From Trachythela sp. YZ-2020 (taxonomy: Eukaryota > Cnidaria > Anthozoa > Malacalcyonacea > Clavulariidae): DNA of 64,000 bases. Each line of letters opens with the position of its first letter. Within the stretch, counting starts at the first letter, position 1. Below, in pieces: positions 32,539 through 44,090 of this stretch. The notes beneath the pieces are model-generated. The model was given only the letters and a program-made list of their open reading frames with translations, was not told where the DNA came from and ran no database searches. The stretch is from the NCBI GenBank assembly GCA_016169945.1, contig JADLSH010000279.1, positions 2,542,001-2,606,000 of the forward strand. The letters are read 5' to 3'. Both the position numbers and the translations under genes were made by a program.

Positions 32539-32975
32539 CATTGAACTATAATAGACTGGAACGCTAACGCAGGGGGGGAAATTGAAGCCAGCTTAATTCA
32601 GTTTTTCTGAGTTTTGAGTTGAAATACTTAACGCCGAACATTGGGCTGTATATGAAATTGAAGCTATTAAAAAGTTATATTTGATATAAAAACTTCAAGA
32701 CTTTAGGTTTAAGGGAAATACTTAAAACTTTGAGGGAAAATTTGCCGTATTTTACAAAATTGCGGTTGTTTTTGTATTTTTTAAGTATTTCCATTTTGCC
32801 TAAAGTCTTGAAGTTTTTATATCAAATAGAACTTTTTAATAGCTTCAATTTCATATACAGCCCAATGTTCGGCGTTAAGTATTTCAACTCAAAACTCAGA
32901 AAAACTAGCTTGGCTTCAACGAATCATAGGACTTGATCATATGAGTTAGCGTTCCAGTTTACTTAGAGTTCACTG
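32539..32975. mobile_element. hAT-like palindromic MITE, copy 2
   Basis: Begins CATTGAACTATA, ends TAGAGTTCACTG, and is flanked by the exact 8-bp direct repeat ATTCCACC (32531-32538 and 32976-32983). Same family as 14862-15311, in reverse orientation relative to its asymmetric centre. Confidence 0.88.
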
Positions 32976-33290
32976 ATTCCACCATATTCCCATTGGACAA
33001 ATTCAAGCCAATTAAGATGAAATCCAACATGGCTGACCTTTATCGTACGCCAAATGTCCTTAATAACTCGAAGTTCTAGACATGTGAAAACAACAAACAA
33101 ACTATACACCAAAATACTCCTCGTTGTTCAAGGATTCTAGCGGGGTATAGCTTGTCTTATAACTCTCAGTTTTTCGTTAGATATAAAGCGAAAACGGCAC
33201 TTCGATGAAATCCACGATAATGCCACTCAAAATAGCAGAATATTTAGCATGACGTCATATTCTCGCGTGACTTCACGAGCCGAATAATAT

Positions 33291-34016
33291 GCCAGTTCGT
33301 CGTAGCGGAGTTGGAAAAATTAAAATATGCATATCAAGCATAGGCAGCCCAGCAAATACTGTTATCCTCACAATAAAAAGTTGTGAAATGTATTATCTTT
33401 AACAACTATGTTTAAAGTGCTTCTGACTTTGCTATCCAGCGATTTACTTGAATGTGTATTTCATTATCAATGCAGATTGTCTATGTAAATAGGCCATGAT
33501 GCAATGACATAACCATCTGCATTGATGAGATACACATTCAAGTAAATCGCTGGATAGCAAAGTCAGAAGCACTTTAAACATAGTTTTTAACATTAAATTG
33601 TTAAAGATAATATATTTTACAACTTCTCATTGTGAGGATAACAGTATTTGCCGGGCTGCCTATGATCAAATTATTCAACTGTTCAATCACCATTTATGTT
33701 TTCATATAGCCATACTAGAACTGCCCATTAAATAGCTAAATTTGCTGTGTAAACCAAAACAGAGAAAGATGCACTTATTAAAGCAATATACTCTGTAATT
33801 TGAAGCGAGTCAATCGTGCGAAAACTAATCGTTCTTCGAGCAACTCTTTGCATATTCAAATCACATCGTAGTTCAATTGCTTTAATTGAACAGTTGAATA
33901 CTTTGATATGCATATAATTTTAATTCTTCCAGTCTCGGCTGCATGTTATGATTCAACTGCAATTTCATCCCGACGCAGAACGCAACATATGGGTGCGCTG
34001 TCGACATTATGAACTG
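33291..34016. repeat. Nested inverted-repeat MITEs
   Basis: The outer family matches 7297-8013 (TTAAAATATGCATATCAAGC at 33320; TTCTTCCAGTCTCGGCTGCA near 33925). Inside, AGGCAGCCCAGCAAATACTG faces CAGTATTTGCCGGGCTGCCT (about 33343-33664), with ATTTACTTGAATGTGTAT arms within it. Non-coding. Confidence 0.72.
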
Positions 34017-34039
34017 ATCTATTGTATAAATAAGCTTCG

Positions 34040-34170
34040 GATCAATCTACCTGAAAAATTCAACAAGAACTTCGATGAACGAAGGACGAGTTTAGTCTTT
34101 CACTAACGGCCAGACGAAGGGCCTTCGCTCGAAACGTCAAAGTTCTTGTTTCAGGTAGATTGATCCTAAA
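34040..34170. repeat. ACGTTTCGAG-type hairpin, degenerate copy
   Basis: AAGAACTTCGATGAACGAAG..CCAGACGAAGGGCCTTCGCT..CGAAACGTC with the CTACCTGAAAA and TTTCAGGTAG ends of the family. Confidence 0.7.
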
Positions 34171-34442
34171 GACCTTAGTGTATATAGACGCTATCTCTAT
34201 TGTATGAAATATATATGAACCTCATCTTGCTCACAAGTTTTAAAAAAATTCCACACCATTCCCCCATTGTCAAATGTGAAACGCGTGCAACCAAAGTCGG
34301 GTAATTTCCAGTAAAACCGTTTCAAATGCAAGAATACAACACATTAAGAACGATCTCACCTTCGTTATGCGTACTTTTTTATATGGTCGGTCTTTGTCTA
34401 CTATATAAAAGGAAAAACAGACAGAAAATCAAAACCCAACTA

Positions 34443-35060
34443 AACTAACTTTATTTATATTGGATAGCTCTATCAGTTCTGAACTGTTCTCCCTAGAGAT
34501 CCAGTAAGGTCATCTCTTATTGATGCAGTGTTACTACAGGAGGAAACCTAAACTAACTTTATTTATACAAGATAGCTCAGTTCTAAACTGTTCTCTCTAG
34601 AGGTCCAGTAAGAGCCATTCCTTATTGATCCTGTGTTACTACAGGAGGAAACCTAAACTAAACTAACTTCATTTATACAGGATAGCTCTATCAGTTCTAA
34701 ACTGTTCTCTCTAGAGGTCCAGTAAGGGACATCCCTTATTGATCCACTGTTACTACCGGAAGAAACCTAAACTAAACTAACTTTATTTATACTGGATAGC
34801 TCTATCAGTTTTAAACTGTTCTCTCTAGAGGTCCAGTAAGGGACATCCCTTATTGATCCACTGTTACTACCGGAAGAAACCTAAACTAAACTAACTTCAT
34901 TTATACTGGATAGCTCTATCAGTTCTAAACTGTTCTCTCTAGAGGTCCAGTAAGGGACATCCCTTATGGATCCAGTGTTACTACCGGAAGAAACCTAAAC
35001 TAAACTAACTTTATTTATACTGGATAGCTCTATCAGTTCTAAACTGTTCTCTCTAGAGAT
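34443..35060 (+). repeat. 110-bp tandem array (5-6 copies)
   Basis: AACTAACTT(T/C)ATTTATAC recurs at 34443, 34551, 34661, 34775, 34889 and 35003, followed by GGATAGCTCTATCAGTTCTA and GAGGTCCAGTAAGGGACATC. The later units are nearly identical with a 114-bp period, suggesting recent expansion. Confidence 0.88.
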
Positions 35061-35844
35061 TCAATAATTCACGCACCTTTATATGCTTTCCACACTGAAT
35101 TGTATAATTCGATTCTTCAAATACACAGCCTGTGGGAAACAATGAAATTATGATATGCAAACAGAAATATTTGATAGCAAACAAACAAACAAACAAACAA
35201 ACAAACAGACAAAAGATTAACGGAGAAATTTGTTGAAAAGCGAGGAAACAAACGAGTTTTTTAACCCACTTCGAAGTGTTTCGAAGTGTAAAAAGTATAT
35301 TTGCAGAGAAACTGCGACCATGAATCTCGTTTTACTTTGCCGATATTTTTTTGCTAAACATGCCCAGAAAGCAACAAAGAAATGAATGAGAATGACAATA
35401 TCGGTGAAGTGAAACGCAGGCCATATTCACTATTTTTCTGTGCGCACATTACTACCGCATAACATGACTCTGTGCAGAAATTGCGATTCAAGCAGGAAAT
35501 TTTTGAGGAAAAACAAGAAATCAAGAATAAAGTTTGACAAATTTATGTGGCGTAGTGCCAACGTGAGGCATGTTAAAATAATAAAATACAATAAGAAATT
35601 AGGAAAAAAAACACTGCTTAACTGAACGCTTGAAGATTTCAAATGCATATTTTTGAATGTTTTTGTGTCAGCATAGCCTGGCCGTCTGACATTTTTTGGG
35701 ATTGAGTGACTTGGTCAGGACCATGCATAATTGCATTGGTTTTGCTGAAAGTTGAAATTTGGCAGGAAATGTTTTGGGTCTGGATGCCTGCTGCCATAGT
35801 GCCGGGACGAAATATATTTTATCAAGGCTTGGGGTGAGACTTAC

Positions 35845-38800
35845 CTCTTTTCTTAGCACAGAAGAAGTGATACTGTTTCCTGCAAGCTCTCTGCAAACAG
35901 ACTAAAGTAGCGCCATTATTGCCACAGTAGTCGCACTTCTACAACGAAAACATATTAGACAATATCAGTGCGAAACATATCAAGCAAGATTTCAATTCAA
36001 ACATACTTTTATACGAAGTGTTGTGCACGATGTGTAGTATATGATCATACAAAATCGAGCCGTTAAGCCCCGTACAGACGAGCAAGTTTTCCTTGACAAG
36101 TTTTCTTTGTCGAGTTTACTTGTTCGTGTGTACGGCAAACAAGTTTTTTTCGATCAATTTTTCCTTGACAAGTTTTACGAGCCCGTGTATTAACGACACA
36201 AGTGAATACTTCATGTTTATAGTGGCAATGGTCGCTCGACTATAGATCGAAGATGAGTGCAGTGGCGTACTGTGCATTTCCTTGTCAAGTTTTCCTTGTC
36301 GGCCGTACACACGAACAAATTCCCTCGTTCGAAAACTGGCATGACTAGCTTTTGAACAAGGCTCCTTGTCAAGGAAAACTTGTCAATTTTTTGCCGTACA
36401 CACGGGCAAATAAAACAAGGAAAACTTGTCAAGGAAAACTTGCTCGTCTGTACGGGGCTTTAAGGTCTGATCACACGTTCCGTCGGCTCTGATTTGTCGG
36501 ATGCGATTCTCCTCCTGACGTATGTGATTTCACACAATACAGCAACAACAACACTTTTCGCCAGGTATGAGCCAATAGCCTTACTCTTGTCAGCAAATCC
36601 AGTAAATCACATACGTCAAGAGGATCATGTGAACAGGCCGTAACAATGAGCAGAAAGTGAAACAGAGCGATGTTAGGTAAAAAGTATATTCGTAGAGATT
36701 TTGTGAGCATCAATCCCATTTTACTTTGCCGTTACCTTTCATACTAAACATGCCCAGAAGGCAACAAAGAAATGAATGAGAATGATAATATCGGTGAAGT
36801 GAAACGCGGGCCATTTCCACATAACATGGCTCCGTGCAGAATTTGCGTTGCAAATTGCAGCAAGAACTGCTGACGCCATAATTAACGACTGACCATGTGA
36901 CTGACACATGTACGTTCGACGCAACGAAAGGGTGGTTATATGTGGGTTCGCACCCCCGTTATTTCGTGAGGTGTCTGCCACTGGGTTAAATCTTCTTCGA
37001 TTAGAGAGAAAAGACGCAAAAAAATCTTACCCTTGACTGTGCATCGCTGACAACCTGCTTGTATCCAGCCAGCGACTCTCCAAGTGCATACACGCCAGAA
37101 GACCAAATCATACATTCACCATGGAACCACAATTCTCGCGCAGCATTCTGCAAACCTCCCTCCTCGCTGTTATTTGAACCCCGTCTCTTTTTGTGTTGTG
37201 GCTCATCCCCCTCGCCCCTGTCTTGGCTCTCAGCCCTGTCCGACCCCTCCTTGGCCACATCACTGCCCTCCTCGTACGGTCCGTATAGACAACCTAGCGA
37301 ATTTGCAAAGGAAACCTTTCCGCACAATGCGCATGTCCACGGGTTGGTGTTTGAAACTCGTTTATATTTCACTGCCTTTATTTGTTCACTAGATTTAGCC
37401 GTGTTTGCCCTCCTTTTGGAAGCCGACCCTTGTCTATCTAGTTCTTGCTTTAGAGTCGGGCCAGGTAAGGGTTTCTTAACATCCTGTTTGTTATCGACTT
37501 CATTGCTTGTATTGGGTTTCTTAGCATCCTGTTTGTTATCGACTTCATTGCTTGTATTGGGTTTCTTAGCATCCTGTTTGTTATCGACTTCATTGCTTGT
37601 ATTGGGTTTCTTAACATCCTGTTTGTTATCGACTTCATTGCTTGTATTGGGTTTCTTAACATCCTGTTTGTTATTTACTTCATTGCTTGTATTGGGTTTC
37701 TTAGCATCCTGTTTGTTATTTACTACATTGCTTGTACTTACTGTCAGATCTTTTCTCGAGCGCCCACGTTTATTGACAGCAATATTTGGGGTACTTTCAT
37801 GTTCCTCAACAGAAGGCCAGTTTGGTTGGTCACGAGGTGAAGGCGTTTTGGTAGAATTCGGTGCTGCGCTGGTCAATGGTGCTTCCAGTTGGGTTTCATT
37901 CTCTTCCGTTTTGATCTGCCTGATTGGTGAGGAAATTCTGGGAACGATTTTGGGTTGCTGCCCTTTCGCAGGTTGCTGCCCGCTTGTAGGCTGCTGCCCG
38001 ATTGCAGGTTGTGATATAGTCGCACCCGATGCGGGCTTAGAACCATTTGTCGCATTGAGAGCTCTTCCATTTTGTCCCAGAGAACTTCGCTTAAGCTCAT
38101 TCCGCTTCGCTGGTACTTGAATAAGCGGCCCTGTTCGATCGCTAGTTGTGACACTTGTTTTAGCAGAGTCTACGTTCGGTTTACCCGGCGAAGAATAAGT
38201 TACAATTATTTTTTGAGCAGGAGTCTTCGTAACAGGGTCACTGCTTTGTTCCTTCTGACTTGGAGATGGGTCTGAATTCGCTTGAACATTCACTATAGGT
38301 TTAGCCCCTTGGGGTGGAGGTTTGGCCCCTTGGGGTGGAGGTTTGGCCCCTTGGGGTGGAGGTTTGGCCCCTTGGGGTGGAGGTTTGGCCCCTTGGTGTG
38401 GAGCTTCAGTTTGTTTCACGTTTGCTCTGCTAGTTTGGTTAGGCAAAGAACTTTCTTCTCTTAGTTTTTGTTTTAACGTTTGATATAAATTTGGCTTTGT
38501 ATCACTTTGAACGTTTTGGGAAGTGACGCTTGTAGATTGTTGTTGAAAAGTAGTCAAGCTAGTTTGAGAAGTAGTTAAACCGGTTTGAGAAGCAGTTGAA
38601 CTGGCCTGAGAAGTCGTCATACTGGTTTTAGAAGTCGGCAAACTGGTTTGAGAAGCCGGCAAACTGGTCTGTGAAGTCGTCATACTGGTTTGAGGAGTCG
38701 TTAAACTGGTTTGGGAAGTGGTCAAACTGGTTTGGGAAGTGGTCAAACTGGTTTGGGAGGTAACAATAGCTGGAGTGGTGTTTATATTTCCAATGGTTGG

Positions 38801-41800
38801 ATTTGAACTAAGCCCATGGGTTCGAGTAATTGGTTGAGCACTCGCTGTTTTGTTTACGACACTTGTCGGGAGTTTTGGTTGAACTGTAGTTATACCACTA
38901 ACTGTTGTACCTTGCATTGTGGACTTCGGCTCTTGTTGGCCTGGCGCAACTTTTTGACTGATGTTCATATTTCCCGCTTGATTTGCCATTGTCTGAAGTC
39001 GAATTGTTGAACTTGAAATGGGACTAGGGACTTGACAAACCGGCCTGGCGATTGCAGTCTTGTTTATGGCACTTGTCTGGAGGTTTTGTCGCGCTGTCGG
39101 AACACCAATGGCTCCAGCTCTGTTTCCCGCACTTGCCTGGAGCGGCTGTCTTACAGTCGACACACCACCAGCTGTTACACTTTGCATTGTTGCTCTCAGC
39201 GATTGGGTCGGCAAACCTTGTTTCAAAGGATTGCTGCTATTGGCTCGATGAACGCTTTGCGACATCGGCACACCTTGAACGCTTTGCGGGACACTCTTCG
39301 GAGCCAATTTAACTAAACCTTTCTTAGCTGTTACAGGACCTCTGCCCACCACGCCCAATTTTCCAACCTGAGACGCCGGTATCTGCTGAAACCCTCCTTG
39401 ATCTATTCCTTGCAAGACTACACTCTGTTGAGTCAGAGCTAAATTCCGTGCCTGCTGTGGGGTCACACCAACTACGGCCGGATTTGACCTTTTCTGCAAG
39501 TTTTTCTCCTCTATAGTTCTTAAGATTTCTTGCGGTTTTATAATGACCAGTTTCTGGCCGTGTGGAACTTTGAGCACGCGTTGGAGTTTCGATGAATCCA
39601 TACCTCCCATGGGTATTAAAACCACTTGGCTATTCCCTTGGGTGATCACATCAGAGTTGACAGGTACCGTGACCATTTTTAATGGTGCATGGTTGGTTGG
39701 TGTAGGTAATGCATCAGGTACACTGGTCTGGGTTGGTACTGGGTTAACCCTTGGTAGGTTGGTCTGGGTTGGTAATGGGTTAACCATTGGTATGCTAGTG
39801 GTGTGGATAGTGGTGTGGCTAGTGGTGTGGCTACTGGTTCCTACATGACTACGTAGCTTCAATGTTGCACCATGTTCAACACCATCTGTTAGATCCACCA
39901 TTGTATTTGATGGCGTATGGTGAGCTTGTGTCACAACAGTACCTGATGTAGCAAATAAAATAAGATCTTAAGTTTCTTGTAAGTTTGCAGGGTGTATCGC
40001 GTGCATAATATTTAGTTTATAGATTTACCTTTTCCACACAAATAACGACCAAGCTTTTAGCCGTCAAATGACACCCTTTTAGCATCACTGCGATCAACAA
40101 CGGCCCTATACGATCTGATGAAAAGAGAGTGGTCGAAATCACATTTTTCCACCTTGGGGAATCCGTCGAATTTTCGACCATTTGCCCAAATGGTGGTTGC
40201 CTATTTGTGAAACGTTCAGCATGGCCAGTTCAGTCTGCAAACTTCCTGTTTCATAAGATGTTTAAACCACCAAATTTCGTTGTTAAGTCGCGATTTGAAC
40301 CATTTTTAAATTTACCAATCAAGCCTTATTAATACCGCTTTATTAATAGTCTTATTATTAGCATGACAAAATTACTGGATGCTGATTGGTTGAGAGGAGT
40401 ACAATTATTTCATTAATTGTACTGCAGTACAATTAATGATTTTCCCAAAAGAAACAAAATGGCGGAAATTTTGTCATGCTAATAATAAACAAGTAATCAT
40501 GCGATGTTGCTCGTACAATTAGGGATTAATAGTACTCGTGACTTAAATTTGAATCCGAAATGAGAATAATTTCAATAGACAGACAAATAGCTTTGCACTC
40601 AACTCCCAATGGTGGAATAATGCGTTTTCGACCGGCAATTTGGCCATTTTTAATTGCAATGATACAAAAATGGTATCATTTGATAGCTAAAAGATTGACT
40701 TTATTGCTATGAGAAAAGTAAATATGTAAACTAAATAATAAACCGCTTGGATTTTACCGCTTTTTTATACACCCTGTGACAATAGCAGGCCTTAAAATAT
40801 CGGTCGGTATAGTCGTCTGACAAAATGTCCGATGACTTTGAGTTTGGGTCGGACATACGTATGATGATGTCCGACGACCTTGAGTTCTGTTTGGCTCGGA
40901 AATAAGTAAAAATGACACAAATTAATATCAGCACAATGTATTAATTTAATTTTGAACAGTAAAAGTTGTGCCGATATTGAATAAGTTAGATAGATAGATA
41001 GAAAAACTTTATTTAAACACGCTAACCATTGTCAACCTATAGGCTGATTTCCACAAGGGGCGTGTAAAGTTGTGTCATAACTGTCATTCATACTTATTTC
41101 CGAGCCAAAACTAACTTTCCTTGCCACTTTGTACACGGCTTGAAAAAAATTTGTACACGGCTTGAAGAGCGCTGAATAATTCATTGCTTCTCTCGTCCTA
41201 AATCCGTCGTCAAGATTTGGACAATGGATATCAGTCCATAACATCCAATCCATAATCGGACAAACAATAAACCTCAGTTTTACTTGGGTCGGACAGAATG
41301 TCCGGTGTTTTCCACTCTACGTCTGACAATTTCACGAATGGGTCGGACAATGTCCGTGACCGACCGATATTTTAAGGCCTGGACAATAGTGTTGTTTTGT
41401 GGATAACCCCATGTTCATGGCTCCAAATAGCGGTCTGCCAATGGCCAAAAGCAGACCATATTTGAGAAATGGCATGCAAAAATGTTGGCACATTCAGGGT
41501 CTGAGATTCGCAGTATCCCGATATCCACAGGATACTAAAATTAGATTTTGGATACCAAAATGTGAATGACTTGTATCCGGACTGGATATTACAAAATTAC
41601 AAACATGTTAATGCTAAATGCCTCCAGTGGTCTCCTAACAGCTTTTGAATATAAGCATTATTCTCAGTGGGGATACTAAAACTTGGGATTACTAAAACTT
41701 GGGTACTAAAACTTGGGTGGGTCACTGAAAAAAATCTAAATTTCAGACCCTGACATTGGCCGTAAAAATTGGCTATCAAATTTATGATAAAAATACCCTG

Positions 41801-43858
41801 GTTGTTCACAGAGTTGTTTGTGGTTACAGCCAGTGAAGTTTCGGCAGCCGGTTGTGGTGATGACATCATCACATCGCCACCGTCCCTGACCATGCTCTCG
41901 GTTTTATAATCATCCGTCTCACTTGTTTCAATCTCAACTGTGTTGTAGATATCTTCAACACCAATATCACTGTCTTCAAACTGGAAAAATAAAGACAATA
42001 TTAATTAATACTAGGATTGCTATGGCTTTTTTCCTTTTGCATGAGAATTTAACCCATTTAAAATAGCATCATGCTGTTGTCTTTTATCATAAATGAATTG
42101 ATTTGTACTACTAGAGAAGGGTGGTCCATTTGGACAAGCTTGGGCAAAGAAAAGATAAAGTTCGTACACATGGGGAAAATAGGGGATTTGTGTAAGACTA
42201 CCAAAAATGCTCGAGACCGCACGCTCCCCCCGCGTAAGACAACTCCGAGTAAGACAGCTAAATATTTTTTAAAAGCTCGCAAGCCTCTGCGGAGGAGTGA
42301 CCTGAGGATCAAATTTATTGTATACTTAGATGCTATCTACACCGGCACCACGCGTTCAAGATATGTCTAAAAACTAAACTAGGTTTAGTGTAAATCTAAA
42401 GTAGGTTTAGTGCAAATCAACTGTACCAGGTAAGGAGAATTCACAAAAGATTGAAAGATTGCAACGACGAGCAAGTAGAATTGTATAGCCTAAATCAAAC
42501 ACGGCTACCAATGAATTGATTATGCAACTGGGATGGACATCGTTGCAGGAGAGACGTGAGAACATTTTCAACATGGTGGAAAAGTGTAAACGGAAAGATG
42601 TGCCTCCTCAATTTCATTATTATTTTAACATTAATGTAGTGACATGCATGCCTATTATACAAGGCAAAATAAAAGGTACAATTCTTTTTAACTCTAAGAA
42701 AGGAACAGTATTTTATAATTCATTGCTTAGTAATTTGTCTACCTAAAATATTTACTATTCTACTATATAAATATTAATTGTCCACATAGGTTTTATATAT
42801 ATTTTTAAATACTCTTACATAGCTTAATTATGTATTAAAGATTTGGCAGTTGACTGTTGTGTAAAACTACATGAAAAGTACAATAAGAACTTTGACGTTT
42901 CGAGCGAAGGCCCTTCGCATACTAACTTCCAGACAAAGGGCCTTCGCTCGAAACGTCAAAGTTCTTATTGTATTTTTCAGGTAGTTTTACACAATAGTCA
43001 ACCACCTAATCTTTGCTACACTCTACCCACACTGGCACCGCACGTTCGAGTTAATAGGGAGCTTTAGCAATGACTATGTGTACGACTACGAGATTCATCA
43101 TTTCACACCAAACACTGTGTTGTTTGTATACGCCATCTCGCAAGTCGTAGTTGTTGGGCTTTCGACCACAAGATTTTCGACCATAATCTTGTACTCAAAA
43201 GCCCGACGACTACGACTTTTGCGAGATGGCGTATACAAACAACAGGCGAAAATGACGGATCTCGTACTCATAGTCACTGCTAAAGCTCCCTAATTATGTA
43301 TTACTACAGGGCCCATGTTGATAGCAGTTTTATTAATGAAATGGCAGCTACCCTATATAAACATCTGTAATAATAATGATACTAGGTTGGCAATTTTTTG
43401 CCAACCTGACAAGACAAGAGGTTTGCAATCAGGTCAGCATTTTGCCAAGGCTTGAACACTAGTCCACTCTGAGATGGATGGGAAGCCTTAACAGGTTTTG
43501 CAACCCAATTGACAAAGGTCCCGAGGGTTAGTTAGTGAAGGGTTAGTGCCTAAGGGTTAGTTTTTAGTGAGGGAGGAACACCGGAGTACGCTGAGAAAAA
43601 CCCTCAAAGCACAGGAGAGAACCAACGAATCTCAACTTAGATGAGTTTATCAAGCACAGGGATGTTACCTGACCCAAGTACATCCCTGCCCTCGACGTGC
43701 CGTATAGCCGGCTTGACTCAGAGGTAAGGGGCGGCGCAATAACCGCATCTGCCACCTATGTGTCCCTTTAGTTTAGAATTAAAAATTCCTACCAACTGCT
43801 CAGGAACACAGAAATCTTGTTGCAGAAATGCATCTAAGCTTTGCCTTTGGTCATCCAT
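35845..43858 (-). CDS. Large ePHD-finger protein, RAI1/TCF20-like (3' end not found)
   Basis: Exons in transcript order are 43858-43793 (start, MDDQRQSLDAFLQQDF), 41980-41797 (acidic, FEDSDIGVEDIYN), 39942-37031 (2.9 kb) and 35938-35845. All junctions agree in phase (0, 1, 0), giving 1085 codons so far. The big exon is low-complexity Gln/Thr/Ser/Pro, with TSQTSLTT, QGAKPPP and 15-residue NTSNEVNNKQDVKKP repeats. An ePHD starts near residue 950: CALCGK, LGCLYGPY, WFHGECMIWSSGVYALGE. It continues in exon 4 with KCDYCGNNGATLVC, C, YHFFCAKK. The CALCGK...LG-L-GPY and W-H-C-W-SGV spacing is most like RAI1/TCF20, which are nuclear chromatin-associated factors. The final C-x-x-H pair must lie on a further exon, because the donor at 35844 is GTAAGT; I could not locate it. 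A frame starting at GTG 39934 is not the true start. Confidence 0.82.
36066..36459. mobile_element. PIF/Harbinger-like MITE, sister of 4863-5256
   Basis: AGCCCCGTACAGACGAGCAA and TTGCTCGTCTGTACGGGGCT, with TTA on both sides (36063-36065, 36460-36462). The interior is rich in TTGACAAGTTTTCCTTG. It lies in the ePHD gene's third intron. Confidence 0.85.
36463..36639. mobile_element. Uninterrupted PIF/Harbinger-like MITE (empty-site version of 14753-15383)
   Basis: AGGTCTGATCACACG to CATGTGAACAGGCC. It abuts the previous element through a shared TTA. It keeps GAGCCAATAGCCTTACTCTT unbroken, exactly where the copy at 14.8 kb carries a 450-bp insertion. Confidence 0.83.
37460..37740 (-). repeat. 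In-frame 45-bp coding repeat in the ePHD gene
   Basis: About six near-identical 45-bp units encode NTSNEV(N/D)NKQD(V/A)KKP. Units differ by silent or conservative changes (GTT/GCT, AAT/GAT). It is a coding minisatellite likely to vary in copy number. A second coding repeat (QGAKPPP, 21 bp, five copies) lies at about 38300-38400 and a TSQTSLTT repeat at about 38540-38760. Confidence 0.85.
39988..40776. repeat. CAGGGTGTAT-ended element in the ePHD gene
   Basis: CAGGGTGTAT faces ATACACCCTG. The interior matches the 30340-31260 element (TTAGTTTATAGATTTACCTT, GAAACGTTC). A further inverted repeat, TATTAGCATGACAAAATT / AATTTTGTCATGCTAATA (about 40355-40490), is inserted within it. Confidence 0.7.
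40786..41381. mobile_element. hAT-like element with exact 8-bp target duplication (ePHD intron 2)
   Basis: CAGGCCTTAAAATATCGGTC faces GACCGATATTTTAAGGCCTG (ends CAGG..CCTG). It is flanked by the direct repeat GACAATAG (40778-40785 and 41382-41389). The interior has TGTCCGA/TCGGACA motifs and a TAGA microsatellite near 40988. No transposase frame. Confidence 0.86.
42410..42746 (+). mobile_element. LINE reverse-transcriptase C-terminal fragment
   Basis: The frame around 42450-42640 reads IEKLQRRASRIV, then ELIMQLGWTSLQERR and a Lys/Cys-rich stretch. This is the typical region after the reverse transcriptase of CR1/Jockey-like LINEs. Stops and truncation show it is dead. It lies in ePHD intron 1. 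Confidence 0.65.
42870..42990. repeat. ACGTTTCGAG-type hairpin
   Basis: AAGTACAATAAGAACTTTGA..CGTTTCGAGCGAAGGCCCTT faces AAGGGCCTTCGCTCGAAACG..TATTTTTCAGGTAGTTTTA. Same family as 55273-55489. Confidence 0.8.
43056..43291. repeat. Inverted-repeat MITE in ePHD intron 1
   Basis: AGGGAGCTTTAGCA faces TGCTAAAGCTCCCT. The arms continue (GTATACGCCATCTCGCAAG / TTGCGAGATGGCGTATAC). AAT lies on both sides. Confidence 0.78.
43455..43762 (-). mobile_element. SINE-like repeat, copy 1
   Basis: CTTAACAGGTTTTG..GTTAGTGCCTAAGGGT..AACCCTC(A/G)AAGCACAGGAGA..GGGCGGCGCAATAACCGCAT. It matches 52500-52957, which carries a 180-bp insertion at about 52575-52757. The minus-strand end GTGGCAGATGCGGTTA looks tRNA-like, so a tRNA-derived SINE is possible. 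Confidence 0.55.
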
Positions 43859-44090
43859 GGCAATTAAAATTCTATAAAATCAAACAAACTCCAGGTCTCA
43901 AATTTGGTTAAAAGTTTGGTCTCGCATGGTACTTTCGCTTTCAGGACATGAAAGCCAGTATAAAGTATATCAAGCCACTTTAAAACTTTCATTTAGTTGC
44001 TATTTGAAGCACTTTACCCTACAATGATATGGTATATCAAGACCTAAAGGTCAGAGGACATTTCACGGTATACTCAAATGCCATATTAAA

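Noticed and set aside
33055..33150. Candidate last exon of the ePHD gene (minus, containing a C-x-x-H pattern)
   Set aside because: The only acceptor I see gives the wrong phase for the exon ending at 35845, and the spacing does not match an ePHD tail.
37059..38120. 353-codon + strand frame opposite the ePHD gene
   Set aside because: Its repeats are the complement of the coding minisatellite on the minus strand. The minus frame has correct splice phases and a zinc finger; this one has neither.
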